Assembly (NCBI RefSeq): GCF_900445235.1
Contig: NZ_UFSM01000001.1
Span: 2,929,501 to 2,993,500 of the forward strand
Source: Aminobacter aminovorans
GTDB taxonomy: Bacteria > Pseudomonadota > Alphaproteobacteria > Rhizobiales > Rhizobiaceae
Length of the DNA stretch: 64,000 nt
Direction of reading: 5' to 3'
In this document: piece by piece, positions 30,301-37,261 of the stretch
How the letters are laid out: each line of letters starts with the position of its first letter
How positions within the stretch are numbered: the stretch's first letter is position 1
Notes under the pieces: generated by a model
Seen by the model: only the letters and a program-made list of their open reading frames with translations
What the model was told of the DNA's origin: nothing
Databases searched by the model: none
Made by a program: the position numbers and the translations under genes

Positions 30301-30942
30301 GTCCTGCGCCATGTTTTCGGGCTCGGCGAGGCGGAAGGCGACTTCGGTCATCGACTGCGCAGCAATGCGCATTTCCTGGGCGCGGCGGATCATCGCGGCA
30401 AAAGCCCAGAACAGCGCGATCGGCACGATGGTGGCGACGAGCAGCATCAGCAGGCCGGGACGCGCCAGCGCGTCTTCGAACGAGCGGATGGTCCAGATGC
30501 TGGGGGTGACGATGCGGTCAGCCAGCGCCACTGCGCCGGCAACCCAGGCAACGGAAACCAGGCCGACCATCCAGTAGATGGTGCTGGACGCGCGGCGGTT
30601 CAGGCTGTGCAGCAGCGACTTGTAATCCTTGGCGCGATCGTCATTCGCGGGCTTGAAGCCTTCGGGCTGCAGCGGCCGGGTCTCGACGGGACGCAACTGG
30701 GTCGGCGGCTCGGCGGCACGTGCCACCGGAGCGGGCTCGGCCTTCGGCGCAGCAGCCTTCTGCTTGCGGCCTTCGCGTGCCAATTCTTCGGCTGCCTGCG
30801 AAATCTGTGCTTCGAGATCGTCCATCGATGCGGCCATGTCGAGGCCGCCTTCGTCGCCACTCAAGTCGAGGTCGAGCGCCTGCTCTAGCTCCTTGGCCAC
30901 GTCGAGATCGAGGTTCTTTGTCGGAGTTGATTTTTTCGCCAT
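24307..30942 (-). CDS. gpr: Growth Pole Ring (GPR)-type giant helical repeat protein
   Basis: A 2211-residue protein. The N-terminus is acidic, then Ala/Pro-rich (1-115). Two membrane spans follow (about 121-141 and 163-184), then a very long helical region (about 190-1950), a Pro/Gln-rich linker and a conserved C-terminal domain (about 2065-2211) with ELWDRYRRGERDVFTRRLY and YCDDFEKLLKDV. Size, topology and apolipoprotein-like repeats match GPR of Agrobacterium, an inner-membrane protein that forms a ring at the growing pole and is needed for polar growth and rod shape. The helical part holds exact tandem arrays of 18, 94 and 29 residues. It is monocistronic with a strong terminator. Identity with GPR is by architecture; orthology was not tested. 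Confidence 0.8.
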   Translation of the reverse strand: MAKKSTPTKNLDLDVAKELEQALDLDLSGDEGGLDMAASMDDLEAQISQAAEELAREGRKQKAAAPKAEPAPVARAAEPPTQLRPVETRPLQPEGFKPANDDRAKDYKSLLHSLNRRASSTIYWMVGLVSVAWVAGAVALADRIVTPSIWTIRSFEDALARPGLLMLLVATIVPIALFWAFAAMIRRAQEMRIAAQSMTEVAFRLAEPENMAQDRVMMVGQAVRREVAAMGEGIERTLARAVELETLVHTEVNQIERSYSENAARIRSLVDGLGSEREAVVSHAERVRASISGAHETLRDELGSASDIIRDSILNASTKLSMTITNSGDTLIDRINEGGMGLFEAIDNRMDSLSDRLSTSGEAFASLLDTRIAKLTQSTDEVTRSLTDLLDNRTSGMVSLLGGAAKTINSEFEASLHGIERTLAERGQALIGEFQTRAEALDTGTAKLNAALEARARQINETLVERAREIATTFVEGRDSLSAMIDQGKTQIGTDLADIITSTSTMLEARASDFAGRMEAARHQVSRAFDGDIQRLSEARVGIEQAVEDHTTKLSEARDRMAAALRDDLSKFAEGRASIEAAVGFQVQKLAEGRSLITRALDDDMRKLEQSRQAIDDTLTGQFRQLAQGREQLAQALVEDSEKLVQARTNIDEMVAGHVGKLAEGRNILSRALEADLGKLADSRASIDGLVAGQVEKIAEGRAILANALETDLAGIKALVDGHSSKIASDRAELSRSLETDIANVHGLIEGHAEKLAGERTLLSKTLETDLAKLADSRASIDGLVAGQVEKLAEGRDILRRALETDLDNVKGLVSSHAERLVAERSTLSKALEDDLAKLAESRSGIDGLVAGQVEKLAEGRDILKRALESDLNAIHSTITSQSEKLAEDRAMLSRSLEADLDSVKGLVSSHAERLVAERGTLSKALEDDLAKLAESRSGIDGLVAGQVEKLAEGRDILKRALEADLNAIRNTVASQSEKLAEDRAMLARSLEADLDSVKGLVSSHAERLVAERSTLSMALEDDLAKLAESRSGIDGLVAGQVEKLAEGRDILRRALEADLAKIDGMMLSQVDKLAAGRDTLTKALEADLAMLNDSRASIDNIVAGHVGKLAEGRDTMARALDEDLGKLSEARRDIDLAISGHIDQIAARRVDISDAIAGDIEKIEETFRRQTGVIEERTGTMERALSLGVDNVRGVLEKSAVFVAGALREKVMEVTAALNEEAGKAFSDADRVIAERAEQTSSALLARAEDISRAFEEADRRLAARADETSNALLARAEETADTLSAKAGEIASTFDAADRSLIARAIETADALSARAGDILRNFDTADERLGMRIGESADALAARASELGRIFDTADEKLAARIAEGADSLGSRAGELSRIFDAADERIAARVADSSATLGSRAGEIVRNFEEADERLAARAAQTADTLAGRAAEIGRTFEEADGRIAARVDRTAESLLGRAAEISRTFEEADGRIAARVDQTAETLLGRAAEISRAFDEADSRIAARVDQTSEALLGRASEIGQAFDEAGRQLAARVTESTSGIGEHAALIASAFNETEQRVVARAHRTSADLDARARAIEETLANVDERLAAGAESVAARIGEHLSSAENRLAYGAESMGQKLNEQVTQAEAQLVARANVIAETFTAVGQHIGQSTNEAARTIGTNTRELNAMLTERSNEIAKILDETARPLVDRFAESGTELHRSMEEATARATEKLRSENAALVDALANRTAETLSAVEGARSTLAESVADLIGRMTTSSAQLGNLIDQATANLANVDERLTSSTSNFANTTEKAAQTFSSAARLVDSNTNRLTDLSSSTLREVASIATKFDEHSRLLSSASNLLSSAQSNLEHTLERQSSLEDLAVGLVKKSEDLERVMQSFERLVGQTLENAEGKTMESADKIRAAISDVVETATKRFADATEDMRRTAGSIKTELESTRAELKKGVLDMPEEAKESTTAIRRAVSEQINALKELSAIVAKSGRGVDVSDASLRNPQAQPPRRPAAPQPQPERPAPAPLAGATLRGTLDIERPAPAAPAQQPAREPASRGGQQQGGWVRDLLTGASREEQLTRGAAQAEPRAVPAQRSPLHVVESLNSLSVDIARAIDHDASIELWDRYRRGERDVFTRRLYTLKGQQTFDEIRRKYQSDGEFRSAVDRYCDDFEKLLKDVSRNDRDSIMTKTYLTSDTGKVYTMLAHAAGRLK
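26104..27267 (-). repeat. 29-residue (87-bp) tandem repeats within gpr
   Basis: About 13 units of 29 residues (protein about 1226-1613), consensus like TFEEADGRIAARVDQTAE followed by LLGRAAEIS. One 11-residue insertion lies after the second unit. Best copies are adjacent near 26438-26611 with an 87-bp DNA period. Conserved features are a Phe and Asp at the start, Arg-Ile/Leu-Ala-Ala/Gly-Arg in the middle and Arg-Ala at the end. Confidence 0.9.
27788..28828 (-). repeat. 282-bp (94-residue) superrepeats within gpr
   Basis: Four tandem copies, marked by AGGATG(T/G)CGCGG at 27788, 28070, 28352 and 28547, with steps of 282, 282 and 195 bp; the last copy runs to 28828, again 282 bp. Each 94-residue copy is 29 + 29 + 36 residues. 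The 195-bp copy lacks one 29-codon block. Adjacent copies differ mostly at synonymous positions. Protein about 705-1052. Confidence 0.9.
28873..29358 (-). repeat. 18-residue (54-bp) tandem repeats within gpr
   Basis: Nine contiguous 18-residue units (protein about 529-690), for example VGFQVQKLAEGRSLITRA and LEADLGKLADSRASIDGL. The constant core is K-L-A-E-G-R then a hydrophobic residue three positions on. The array passes without a break into the 94-residue superrepeats. Confidence 0.88.
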
Positions 30943-30982
30943 GCCTTCGCTACCCTGTACTAAAGACGCGGATTTGCTGGAC

Positions 30983-31002
30983 TTTTTGTCCTATTTTTGT
31001 CC
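30983..31002 (-). promoter_or_regulatory. 11-bp-spaced direct repeat upstream of gpr
   Basis: TTTTTGTCC occurs twice with a 2-bp spacer (30983-30991, 30994-31002), so equivalent bases fall on one face of the helix. The first copy also completes GGAC-TTTTT-GTCC. It lies about 41-60 bp before the gpr ATG. A regulator site or 5'-UTR element is inferred. Confidence 0.4.
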
Positions 31003-31087
31003 GCGGCCGAGGCTCAATATGGACTGCCCGTATCGTAGTGACACAATCGGGTAAAGAAAACATGCATTCGCCCCGATACGTAAAAGT

Positions 31088-31104
31088 TTAAATATAAGGT
31101 TAAC
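31088..31104. promoter_or_regulatory. CtrA-like double half-site (TTAA-N8-TTAAC)
   Basis: TTAA at 31088-31091 and TTAAC at 31100-31104 are separated by eight bases, one more than the classical CtrA spacing of seven. The site lies in an AT-rich block between the divergent gpr and hpt genes. A single TTAAC recurs near 31155. Weak evidence by itself. Confidence 0.3.
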
Positions 31105-31162
31105 ACTGCAGTGATTATTGGCCCCGATCCCGTGCGGTTCCTGGCTTTGGCAGGTTAACGGG

Positions 31163-31171
31163 TTATCCACA
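31163..31171 (+). promoter_or_regulatory. DnaA box
   Basis: TTATCCACA is an exact match to the DnaA-box consensus. It lies in the gpr/hpt intergenic region, 51 bp before the Hpt start. Only one box is seen, so regulation by DnaA is more likely than replication initiation. Confidence 0.45.
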
Positions 31172-31221
31172 TGGACGCCCTAGCTTACCAACCCAAAGGC
31201 GAGTGGCGGGGCACGGGTTGA

Positions 31222-31596
31222 ATGGTAACGCGCGAGACGGCTTCGATGGCTTTCGGCATGCCGGGAGGCGAATCCTCGGCATCCGTGCATGGCCGGCCCA
31301 TCGACCTTGAACACCTGTCCCGGCAGACGATTGGCGACCGGGACGTCGAGCGCGAGGTGCTCGACATGTTCGTTCACCAAGCGCTTTCGGTTCGCGATGC
31401 GATCGTCAAGGCGGATCTCGCCGAGAGGCTCATGTTGTGCCATGCCCTGAAGGGTTCGGCGCGCGGCGTCGGCGCATTTCCCATCGCAGATTGCGTTGCG
31501 GCGATCGAAGCGGATCCGGACAGTGCGACTTTGATCGCACGGCTTACCCGGCTGATCGACGAGGCGCGCGACTTCATCGCCTCGTTCAGCCGCTGA
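31222..31596 (+). CDS. Hpt (histidine phosphotransfer) domain protein
   Basis: A 124-residue, apparently stand-alone Hpt protein. The phosphorylatable histidine is in LCHALKGSARGVGAF (about residues 72-86), the classic HxxKGSxxxxG motif, inside a predicted helical bundle. It would relay phosphate between a hybrid kinase and a response regulator. It is divergent from the GPR-type gene and 5.3 kb from divK. The start at ATG 31222 has no strong ribosome site; ATGs at 31246 and 31258 are alternatives that keep the domain whole. The partner is unknown. Confidence 0.85.
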   Translation: MVTRETASMAFGMPGGESSASVHGRPIDLEHLSRQTIGDRDVEREVLDMFVHQALSVRDAIVKADLAERLMLCHALKGSARGVGAFPIADCVAAIEADPDSATLIARLTRLIDEARDFIASFSR

Positions 31597-31643
31597 CGTT
31601 TGGCGATGCCCGAGTGGGGGCGTGCAATGGCCGCAGTAACAAT

Positions 31644-31658
31644 TATGCGCTGCGCATA
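31644..31658. promoter_or_regulatory. perfect 15-bp palindrome after hpt
   Basis: TATGCGC-T-GCGCATA lies 48 bp after the hpt stop and about 37 bp before the probable -35 of the ferredoxin promoter. It is a candidate operator for the ferredoxin unit. There is no T-run for a terminator. Confidence 0.35.
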
Positions 31659-31694
31659 GTAAATCCGACAGCCGGCGGCGCTATCGCACGACAG

Positions 31695-31729
31695 TTGACA
31701 CACACGGCGGAGTGATTATCTGCCGTGTG
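31695..31729 (+). promoter_or_regulatory. ferredoxin promoter with embedded dyad
   Basis: TTGACA at 31695-31700 and TATCTG at 31717-31722 (16-bp spacing) form a sigma-70-type promoter about 26 bp before the ferredoxin ATG. A perfect 8-bp inverted repeat, CACACGGC (31701-31708) and GCCGTGTG (31722-31729), covers the spacer and the -10/start region, as a repressor site would. The regulator is unknown. Confidence 0.5.
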
Positions 31730-31730
31730 A

Positions 31731-33179
<1,449 letters not shown>

Positions 33180-33198
33180 TTTTCCAGAGGCCCGGCGC

Positions 33199-33813
33199 TC
33201 AGTTCTTGAGCTTGCCGGCGTCGATGCGCTCCAGCCGGTAACGCAGCAGCCTGACGATCCGGCTTTCGAAGTTGATGCCTTCGATGCGGTCGAATTCCTC
33301 CTGTGCCCGGTCATGGGCATTGAGGATGCGGTTGCTCGTTGCCTTGGCCTTGGTGGCGGCTATGTCGCAGCTCTTCTGCTTGCCGATTGCCTTCAGCGCC
33401 TGTTCCAGTTCGCGGGCGTGGTTCTTGGCAATGACGACATGGCTTTCTTCATGGCGCTTGATGTCGGAAGACAGCGTGTTCCAGATCAGCTTGACGTCCT
33501 GGGCCGCCTTGCCGTTCTGGCGCCAGCGCGGCAGGATAACCTTGGCCTTGACGGTGACCTGGGCCGAGACGATGGCGCAGCCGCCCTTGACCTCGGCGTA
33601 GCCGATGCGGCTGGTGAACTCCATCTGCGTGGCGCCAGGATGCCTGCCGCCGGTGCTCTTGACCTCGGGCCCGCGCGTCATCAGCTGCTGCTCGATTTCG
33701 TCGAGCGTTTTGCCGGTGATGGTGAAATAGCTGTAGGATTTGGACACAGTTGCCGCCTGAACGGGTAGGCAAATGCCTCCAGCGAGTAGGGCGGCCAGGA
33801 AGAGTTGCTTCAT
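33199..33813 (-). CDS. DUF922 secreted zinc-protease-like protein
   Basis: A 204-residue protein with a signal peptide (MKQLFLAALLAGGICLPVQA, 1-20). RHEESH near residue 119-124 is an HExxH zinc motif followed by a helix, the hallmark of DUF922 (predicted secreted metalloproteases). The conserved core has SYFTITGKTLDEIEQQL and LIWNTLSSDIKRHEESH. Two cysteines (GGCAIV and KSCDIA) may form a disulfide. It is convergent with the ferredoxin reductase gene. Activity is predicted, not shown for close relatives. Confidence 0.83.
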   Translation of the reverse strand: MKQLFLAALLAGGICLPVQAATVSKSYSYFTITGKTLDEIEQQLMTRGPEVKSTGGRHPGATQMEFTSRIGYAEVKGGCAIVSAQVTVKAKVILPRWRQNGKAAQDVKLIWNTLSSDIKRHEESHVVIAKNHARELEQALKAIGKQKSCDIAATKAKATSNRILNAHDRAQEEFDRIEGINFESRIVRLLRYRLERIDAGKLKN

Positions 33814-33965
33814 TAGTTGCCTCTTGGCCTACCTTGCGTTAGGGGCGTTGGCGGCGCAACGGAAATCGGTTCGCGCCGCTTGAATGACCGTGCAGCGAGT
33901 TGAAGCTGCAAGCGTTGATATTTCGTGACGTGGTCTGTGCTCTGGAGTTCTTTTGTGGCGACGGC

Positions 33966-34814
33966 ATGACCGGCAAACGATGGCAACTGGCGCATGGGCG
34001 CCATCTCGACCTCGGCGACAGGGCCCTAGTGATGGGTATCCTCAACGTCACGCCCGACAGTTTTTCTGACGGCGGAGCGTTCGATGCGCCGGAGAGCGCG
34101 CTTGAACAGGCACGCCGCATGATCGCCGAAGGTGCCGCCATCGTCGATGTCGGCGGTGAATCCACCCGCCCGGGCGCAGCACCTGTTTCTTCCGCCGAAG
34201 AGCAGGACCGCGTGCTTCCGATCATCGCCGCACTCGCCCGGTCCGGCGACGCGTTGATATCCGTCGACACCTATCGCGAAGAGACCGCGCGTCTCTCTGT
34301 TGCCGCCGGCGCGCATATCGTCAACGATGTCTGGGGTGCCCAGCGCGAGCCTGGTATCGCCAAGGTCGCCGCCGAGACCGGGGCAGGGCTGGTACTCATG
34401 CATACCGGCCGTGAACGCGAAAAGCTGCCCGACGTCATAGACGACCAGTTTCTGTTCCTGCGCCGCTCGTTGGAGATCACCCGCGAGGCCGGTGTCCATG
34501 ATGCGCAGATCGTGCTCGATCCAGGCTTCGGTTTTGCCAAGGATGCGGATGAAAACCTCGATCTGATGGCGCGTTTTTCGGAGCTGGCACAGCTCGGTTA
34601 TCCGCTGCTCGCCGGCACATCGCGCAAGCGCTTCGTCGGCCATGTCACCGGGCGCGAAGCTGCCGACCGCGATGCCGGAACGGCGGCGACGAGCGTCATA
34701 CTCCGCCTGCAGGGCGCGGATATATTTCGCGTCCATGATGTCGCAATCAACGTGGACGCGCTGGCATTCGCAGATGCTATGCTGGCGCGACAGACCAACC
34801 TGCCGGGACGCTGA
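33966..34814 (+). CDS. folP: dihydropteroate synthase
   Basis: A 282-residue TIM-barrel enzyme joining p-aminobenzoate to dihydropterin pyrophosphate; it is the sulfonamide target. Signatures are MGILNVTPDSFSDGG (about 22-36), DVGGESTRPGA (about 60-70) and TSRKRFVGHVTG near the C-terminus. ATG 33966 is used, because the in-frame extension from 33900 is not homologous and would exceed the family length. It is first of folP-folB-folK. Confidence 0.95.
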   Translation: MTGKRWQLAHGRHLDLGDRALVMGILNVTPDSFSDGGAFDAPESALEQARRMIAEGAAIVDVGGESTRPGAAPVSSAEEQDRVLPIIAALARSGDALISVDTYREETARLSVAAGAHIVNDVWGAQREPGIAKVAAETGAGLVLMHTGREREKLPDVIDDQFLFLRRSLEITREAGVHDAQIVLDPGFGFAKDADENLDLMARFSELAQLGYPLLAGTSRKRFVGHVTGREAADRDAGTAATSVILRLQGADIFRVHDVAINVDALAFADAMLARQTNLPGR

Positions 34815-34819
34815 CCCAG

Positions 34820-35179
34820 ATGTACCTTATCCGTATGAAAAACTGCGCCTTCTTCGCCCGGCACGGCCTGTTCGACGAAGAAGAGACGCTGGGCCAGCGC
34901 TTCTACGTCGATGCCGAACTGACGGTCGATCCGTCGCTACCGCTCGAAGACGATTCGATGGACAGCACCGTCGACTATGGCGTTGCCTTCCAGGTCATCG
35001 AAAGGATCATAACCGGCCAGCGGCGCTTCCTGATCGAAGCGCTGGCGCAGGAATGCGGCCGGGCGCTCGCGGCGCGTTTCCCGCAGATCAAGCGCGCCGA
35101 AATCACGGTCCGCAAGCCGAATGCGCCGGTGCCCGGCGTCCTTGATTATGTAGAGGTGACCGTTGTCTGGCCAGGTTGA
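34820..35179 (+). CDS. folB: dihydroneopterin aldolase
   Basis: A 119-residue folate-pathway enzyme that makes 6-hydroxymethyl-dihydropterin. MKNCAFFARHGLFDEEE is the conserved N-terminal catalytic region, TVDYGVAFQVIERI contains the pterin-binding helix, and RKPNAPVPGVLDYVEVTV is the C-terminal strand. It begins five bases after folP and overlaps folK by 17 bp, so the three are coupled. Confidence 0.95.
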   Translation: MYLIRMKNCAFFARHGLFDEEETLGQRFYVDAELTVDPSLPLEDDSMDSTVDYGVAFQVIERIITGQRRFLIEALAQECGRALAARFPQIKRAEITVRKPNAPVPGVLDYVEVTVVWPG

Positions 35180-35687
35180 GGAGCGCGGGTTCCTCAGCCT
35201 CGGCGGCAATCTGGGCGATCCGGCGAAGTCGATGGCGTCGGCGCTGCATATGCTCGACAGTTCGGGCAGCACGCGCGTCGTCGAGGTCTCGTCGCTGCAC
35301 CGCACACCGCCCTGGGGCAAGGTCGATCAGCCTGATTTCCTGAACGTCACCGCCGAAGTCGCCACCACGCTTGCGCCGTTGGAGTTGCTGGAGCTTTGCC
35401 TGGAACTCGAGCGGCGGCTCAAGCGCGTGCGCGTCGAGCGCTGGGGTCCGCGCCTCATCGATATTGACGTGCTGTTGCTGGGCAACAGCAATGTCAGCGA
35501 TGTCGGGCTTGAGATACCGCACCCGCGCATGCTCGACAGGGCGTTCGTAATGGTGCCGTTGGCCGAAATCGCGCCGGATCTCGTTCTGGCCGGCAAGTCA
35601 GCGGCCGAATGGGCCGCTGGGCTGGACAGCGCCGGCATCGAACGCCTCGATACCGGCCGCAACTGGTGGCGCGACCTCGGCGAATAA
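35163..35687 (+). CDS. folK: HPPK, 6-hydroxymethyl-dihydropterin pyrophosphokinase
   Basis: A 174-residue kinase that transfers pyrophosphate from ATP to hydroxymethyl-dihydropterin. FLSLGGNLGDP (about 10-20), FLNVTAEVAT and RWGPRLIDIDVLLLG (about 97-111) carry the substrate loops and the metal-binding Asp pair. It starts with TTG at 35163, inside the end of folB; no ATG precedes the first conserved block. It completes the folP-folB-folK operon. Confidence 0.94.
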   Translation: MSGQVEERGFLSLGGNLGDPAKSMASALHMLDSSGSTRVVEVSSLHRTPPWGKVDQPDFLNVTAEVATTLAPLELLELCLELERRLKRVRVERWGPRLIDIDVLLLGNSNVSDVGLEIPHPRMLDRAFVMVPLAEIAPDLVLAGKSAAEWAAGLDSAGIERLDTGRNWWRDLGE

Positions 35688-35696
35688 TCCTGGAGG

Positions 35697-36350
35697 TTAG
35701 AGGCCCAGAGCCGTTGCGATCTTCGGCGCGGCTTGGGTCCAATCGTCCTCGATGACAATGTCGACGGGCAAGGGCGGCAGAAATGCGCGCATCTCCCGGT
35801 AGGACATCAGGTTGAACAGGTGCGCGTCGGCAACAGCGTCGCGCACGGACACCAGATTGTGCGGGATATCGTCGACAAAGGCGACAGGACGGCTGGTTTC
35901 GCCCCGCAACAGCCGCAGCGCGGGGCCTTTGGCCCTTTCGGTGGTGAGCAGCGGGTAGGGGAAGCCCAAGGCATCGAGATGCTGCCGCCTGACATCGCGG
36001 TGGCGGTGCGGCATTGCGGTCAGCAGGACGACTTCGGCGCCCGTGGCGAGCCCTGCCACGGCATCGGCCGCGCCAAGTGCCGCCGACTGCCATTCGCGCT
36101 GGGCAAGGAAAAAGCCGTCGAGCAGCGCGGAAACGGCCGCCTGTTCCAGCGGCACCTGGGTCTTTACGTCGACGATGTTGCCGGTCAGCTTGAACGACTT
36201 CGCCAGGAAGGCCAGCCCCTGCGCGTCGAGGAAGCGCATGAACGGCATCATGAATTCGAGCAGCACCTCGTCGACGTCGAGCACCAGCAGTGGCCTGGTG
36301 TCGCGGGCAAGCTCGGCGATCTGGCGTGCTGTCTCGGGATCTTCGCTCAT
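35697..36350 (-). CDS. HAD-superfamily hydrolase
   Basis: A 217-residue phosphatase-type protein. Motif I is LVLDVDEVLLEF (about 22-33) with DxDE, motif II LLTAMPHRHR, and the acidic motif IV AFVDDIPHN. An alpha-helical cap lies between motifs I and II. The substrate is unknown. It is translationally coupled (ATGA at 36347-36350) to the upstream DUF3572 gene, and is convergent with folK with 9 bp between stops. Confidence 0.83.
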   Translation of the reverse strand: MSEDPETARQIAELARDTRPLLVLDVDEVLLEFMMPFMRFLDAQGLAFLAKSFKLTGNIVDVKTQVPLEQAAVSALLDGFFLAQREWQSAALGAADAVAGLATGAEVVLLTAMPHRHRDVRRQHLDALGFPYPLLTTERAKGPALRLLRGETSRPVAFVDDIPHNLVSVRDAVADAHLFNLMSYREMRAFLPPLPVDIVIEDDWTQAAPKIATALGL

Positions 36351-36646
36351 GCGGAACGCTCGTGATCGTCATTGCCCAGGGGCAGGGCGCGCAGGGCGCT
36401 GCCTACTTCGCCCGGCGCGATGCCCGCCTGCTGTGAGAACTGCAGCAGCGTCGGCTCATGGGCGAGGATGAAATTCAGGACGCCGGCCAGGAAACCGGGC
36501 TCCTGTGCGGCGCGGCGGATCTGATGCGCCTCGATACCTGATATGGCCAGGAAGCGCGGCAGGAGTTCGGGGTCGGAGGCCACGAAGCCAAGCGCCTGAA
36601 CAGCCAGCGCTTCGGCGCTTTCCTGCGATTGCTGGTTCTTCTGCAT
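36347..36646 (-). CDS. DUF3572 protein
   Basis: A 99-residue soluble helical protein: ALAVQALGFVASDPELLPRF then FLAISGIEAHQIRRAAQEPG, the DUF3572 pattern seen in Rhizobiales. No catalytic motif is visible. The start MQKNQQSQ at 36646 fits homologous length; an extension from 36724 would be Cys/Arg-rich and unlike the family. It is usually found beside divK, as here (divergent, about 210 bp apart). Confidence 0.8.
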   Translation of the reverse strand: MQKNQQSQESAEALAVQALGFVASDPELLPRFLAISGIEAHQIRRAAQEPGFLAGVLNFILAHEPTLLQFSQQAGIAPGEVGSALRALPLGNDDHERSA

Positions 36647-36859
36647 CTGGTATTTGCCCCGATCGACCTGTGTCGGGAGTAACCGCAAGCAGCCATCGGG
36701 GCAACCGCAAAAGCGGGCGCGCAACGATCCGTGATTTGGCGGGAGCGTTTTACGTTTCGTAATGTTCTTGAGTTAAGGTCGGATTCGGGGTTGGTGTGCG
36801 CATCCGGCGCGCAACAGGATTGCCGCGGACCTGTGGCAGGCAATCGGGACGGAATTTCT

Positions 36860-37231
36860 ATGGCCAAGAAGGTGATGATCGTCGAGGACAACGAGCTCAA
36901 TATGAAGCTCTTTCGCGACCTCATCGAGGCAAGCGGCTATGAGACCGTGCGCACGCGCAACGGTCTCGAGGCGCTCGATCTTGCCCGCAAGCATCGGCCG
37001 GACCTCATCCTGATGGACATCCAACTGCCCGAGGTCTCCGGCCTCGAGGTCACTAAATGGCTGAAGGAGGACGACGACCTCCACACCATCCCCGTCATTG
37101 CCGTTACCGCATTCGCCATGAAGGGCGACGAGGAGCGGATCAGGCAGGGCGGGTGTGAAGCCTATATCTCCAAGCCGATCTCGGTGCCGCGCTTCATCGA
37201 GACGATCAAATCCTATCTCGGCGATGCCTGA
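36860..37231 (+). CDS. divK: single-domain response regulator DivK
   Basis: A 123-residue receiver domain. The acidic pocket is VEDNE (about 8-12), the phosphorylation site is D53 in [10 protein letters not shown], the switch Thr is in [11 protein letters not shown] and the conserved Lys is K104 in YISKPIS. In alphaproteobacteria DivK relays cell-pole information from the PleC/DivJ kinases to DivL-CckA-CtrA. It has no output domain. GGGACGGA precedes ATG 36860. PleD follows after 30 bp, the typical operon. Confidence 0.95.
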   Translation: MAKKVMIVEDNELNMKLFRDLIEASGYETVRTRNGLEALDLARKHRPDLILMDIQLPEVSGLEVTKWLKEDDDLHTIPVIAVTAFAMKGDEERIRQGGCEAYISKPISVPRFIETIKSYLGDA

Positions 37232-37261
37232 TGCGCTCGCCGGCTCGCTCGAGGGACTAGC

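Noticed and set aside
24328..30888. Very long plus-strand reading frames (691 and 1087 codons) antisense to the gpr-like gene
   Set aside because: They mirror the repeat and codon bias of the minus-strand gene, are rich in Gly/Val/Asp/Gln runs, lack recognisable domains or ribosome sites, and the minus-strand protein has membrane spans and a conserved C-terminal domain.
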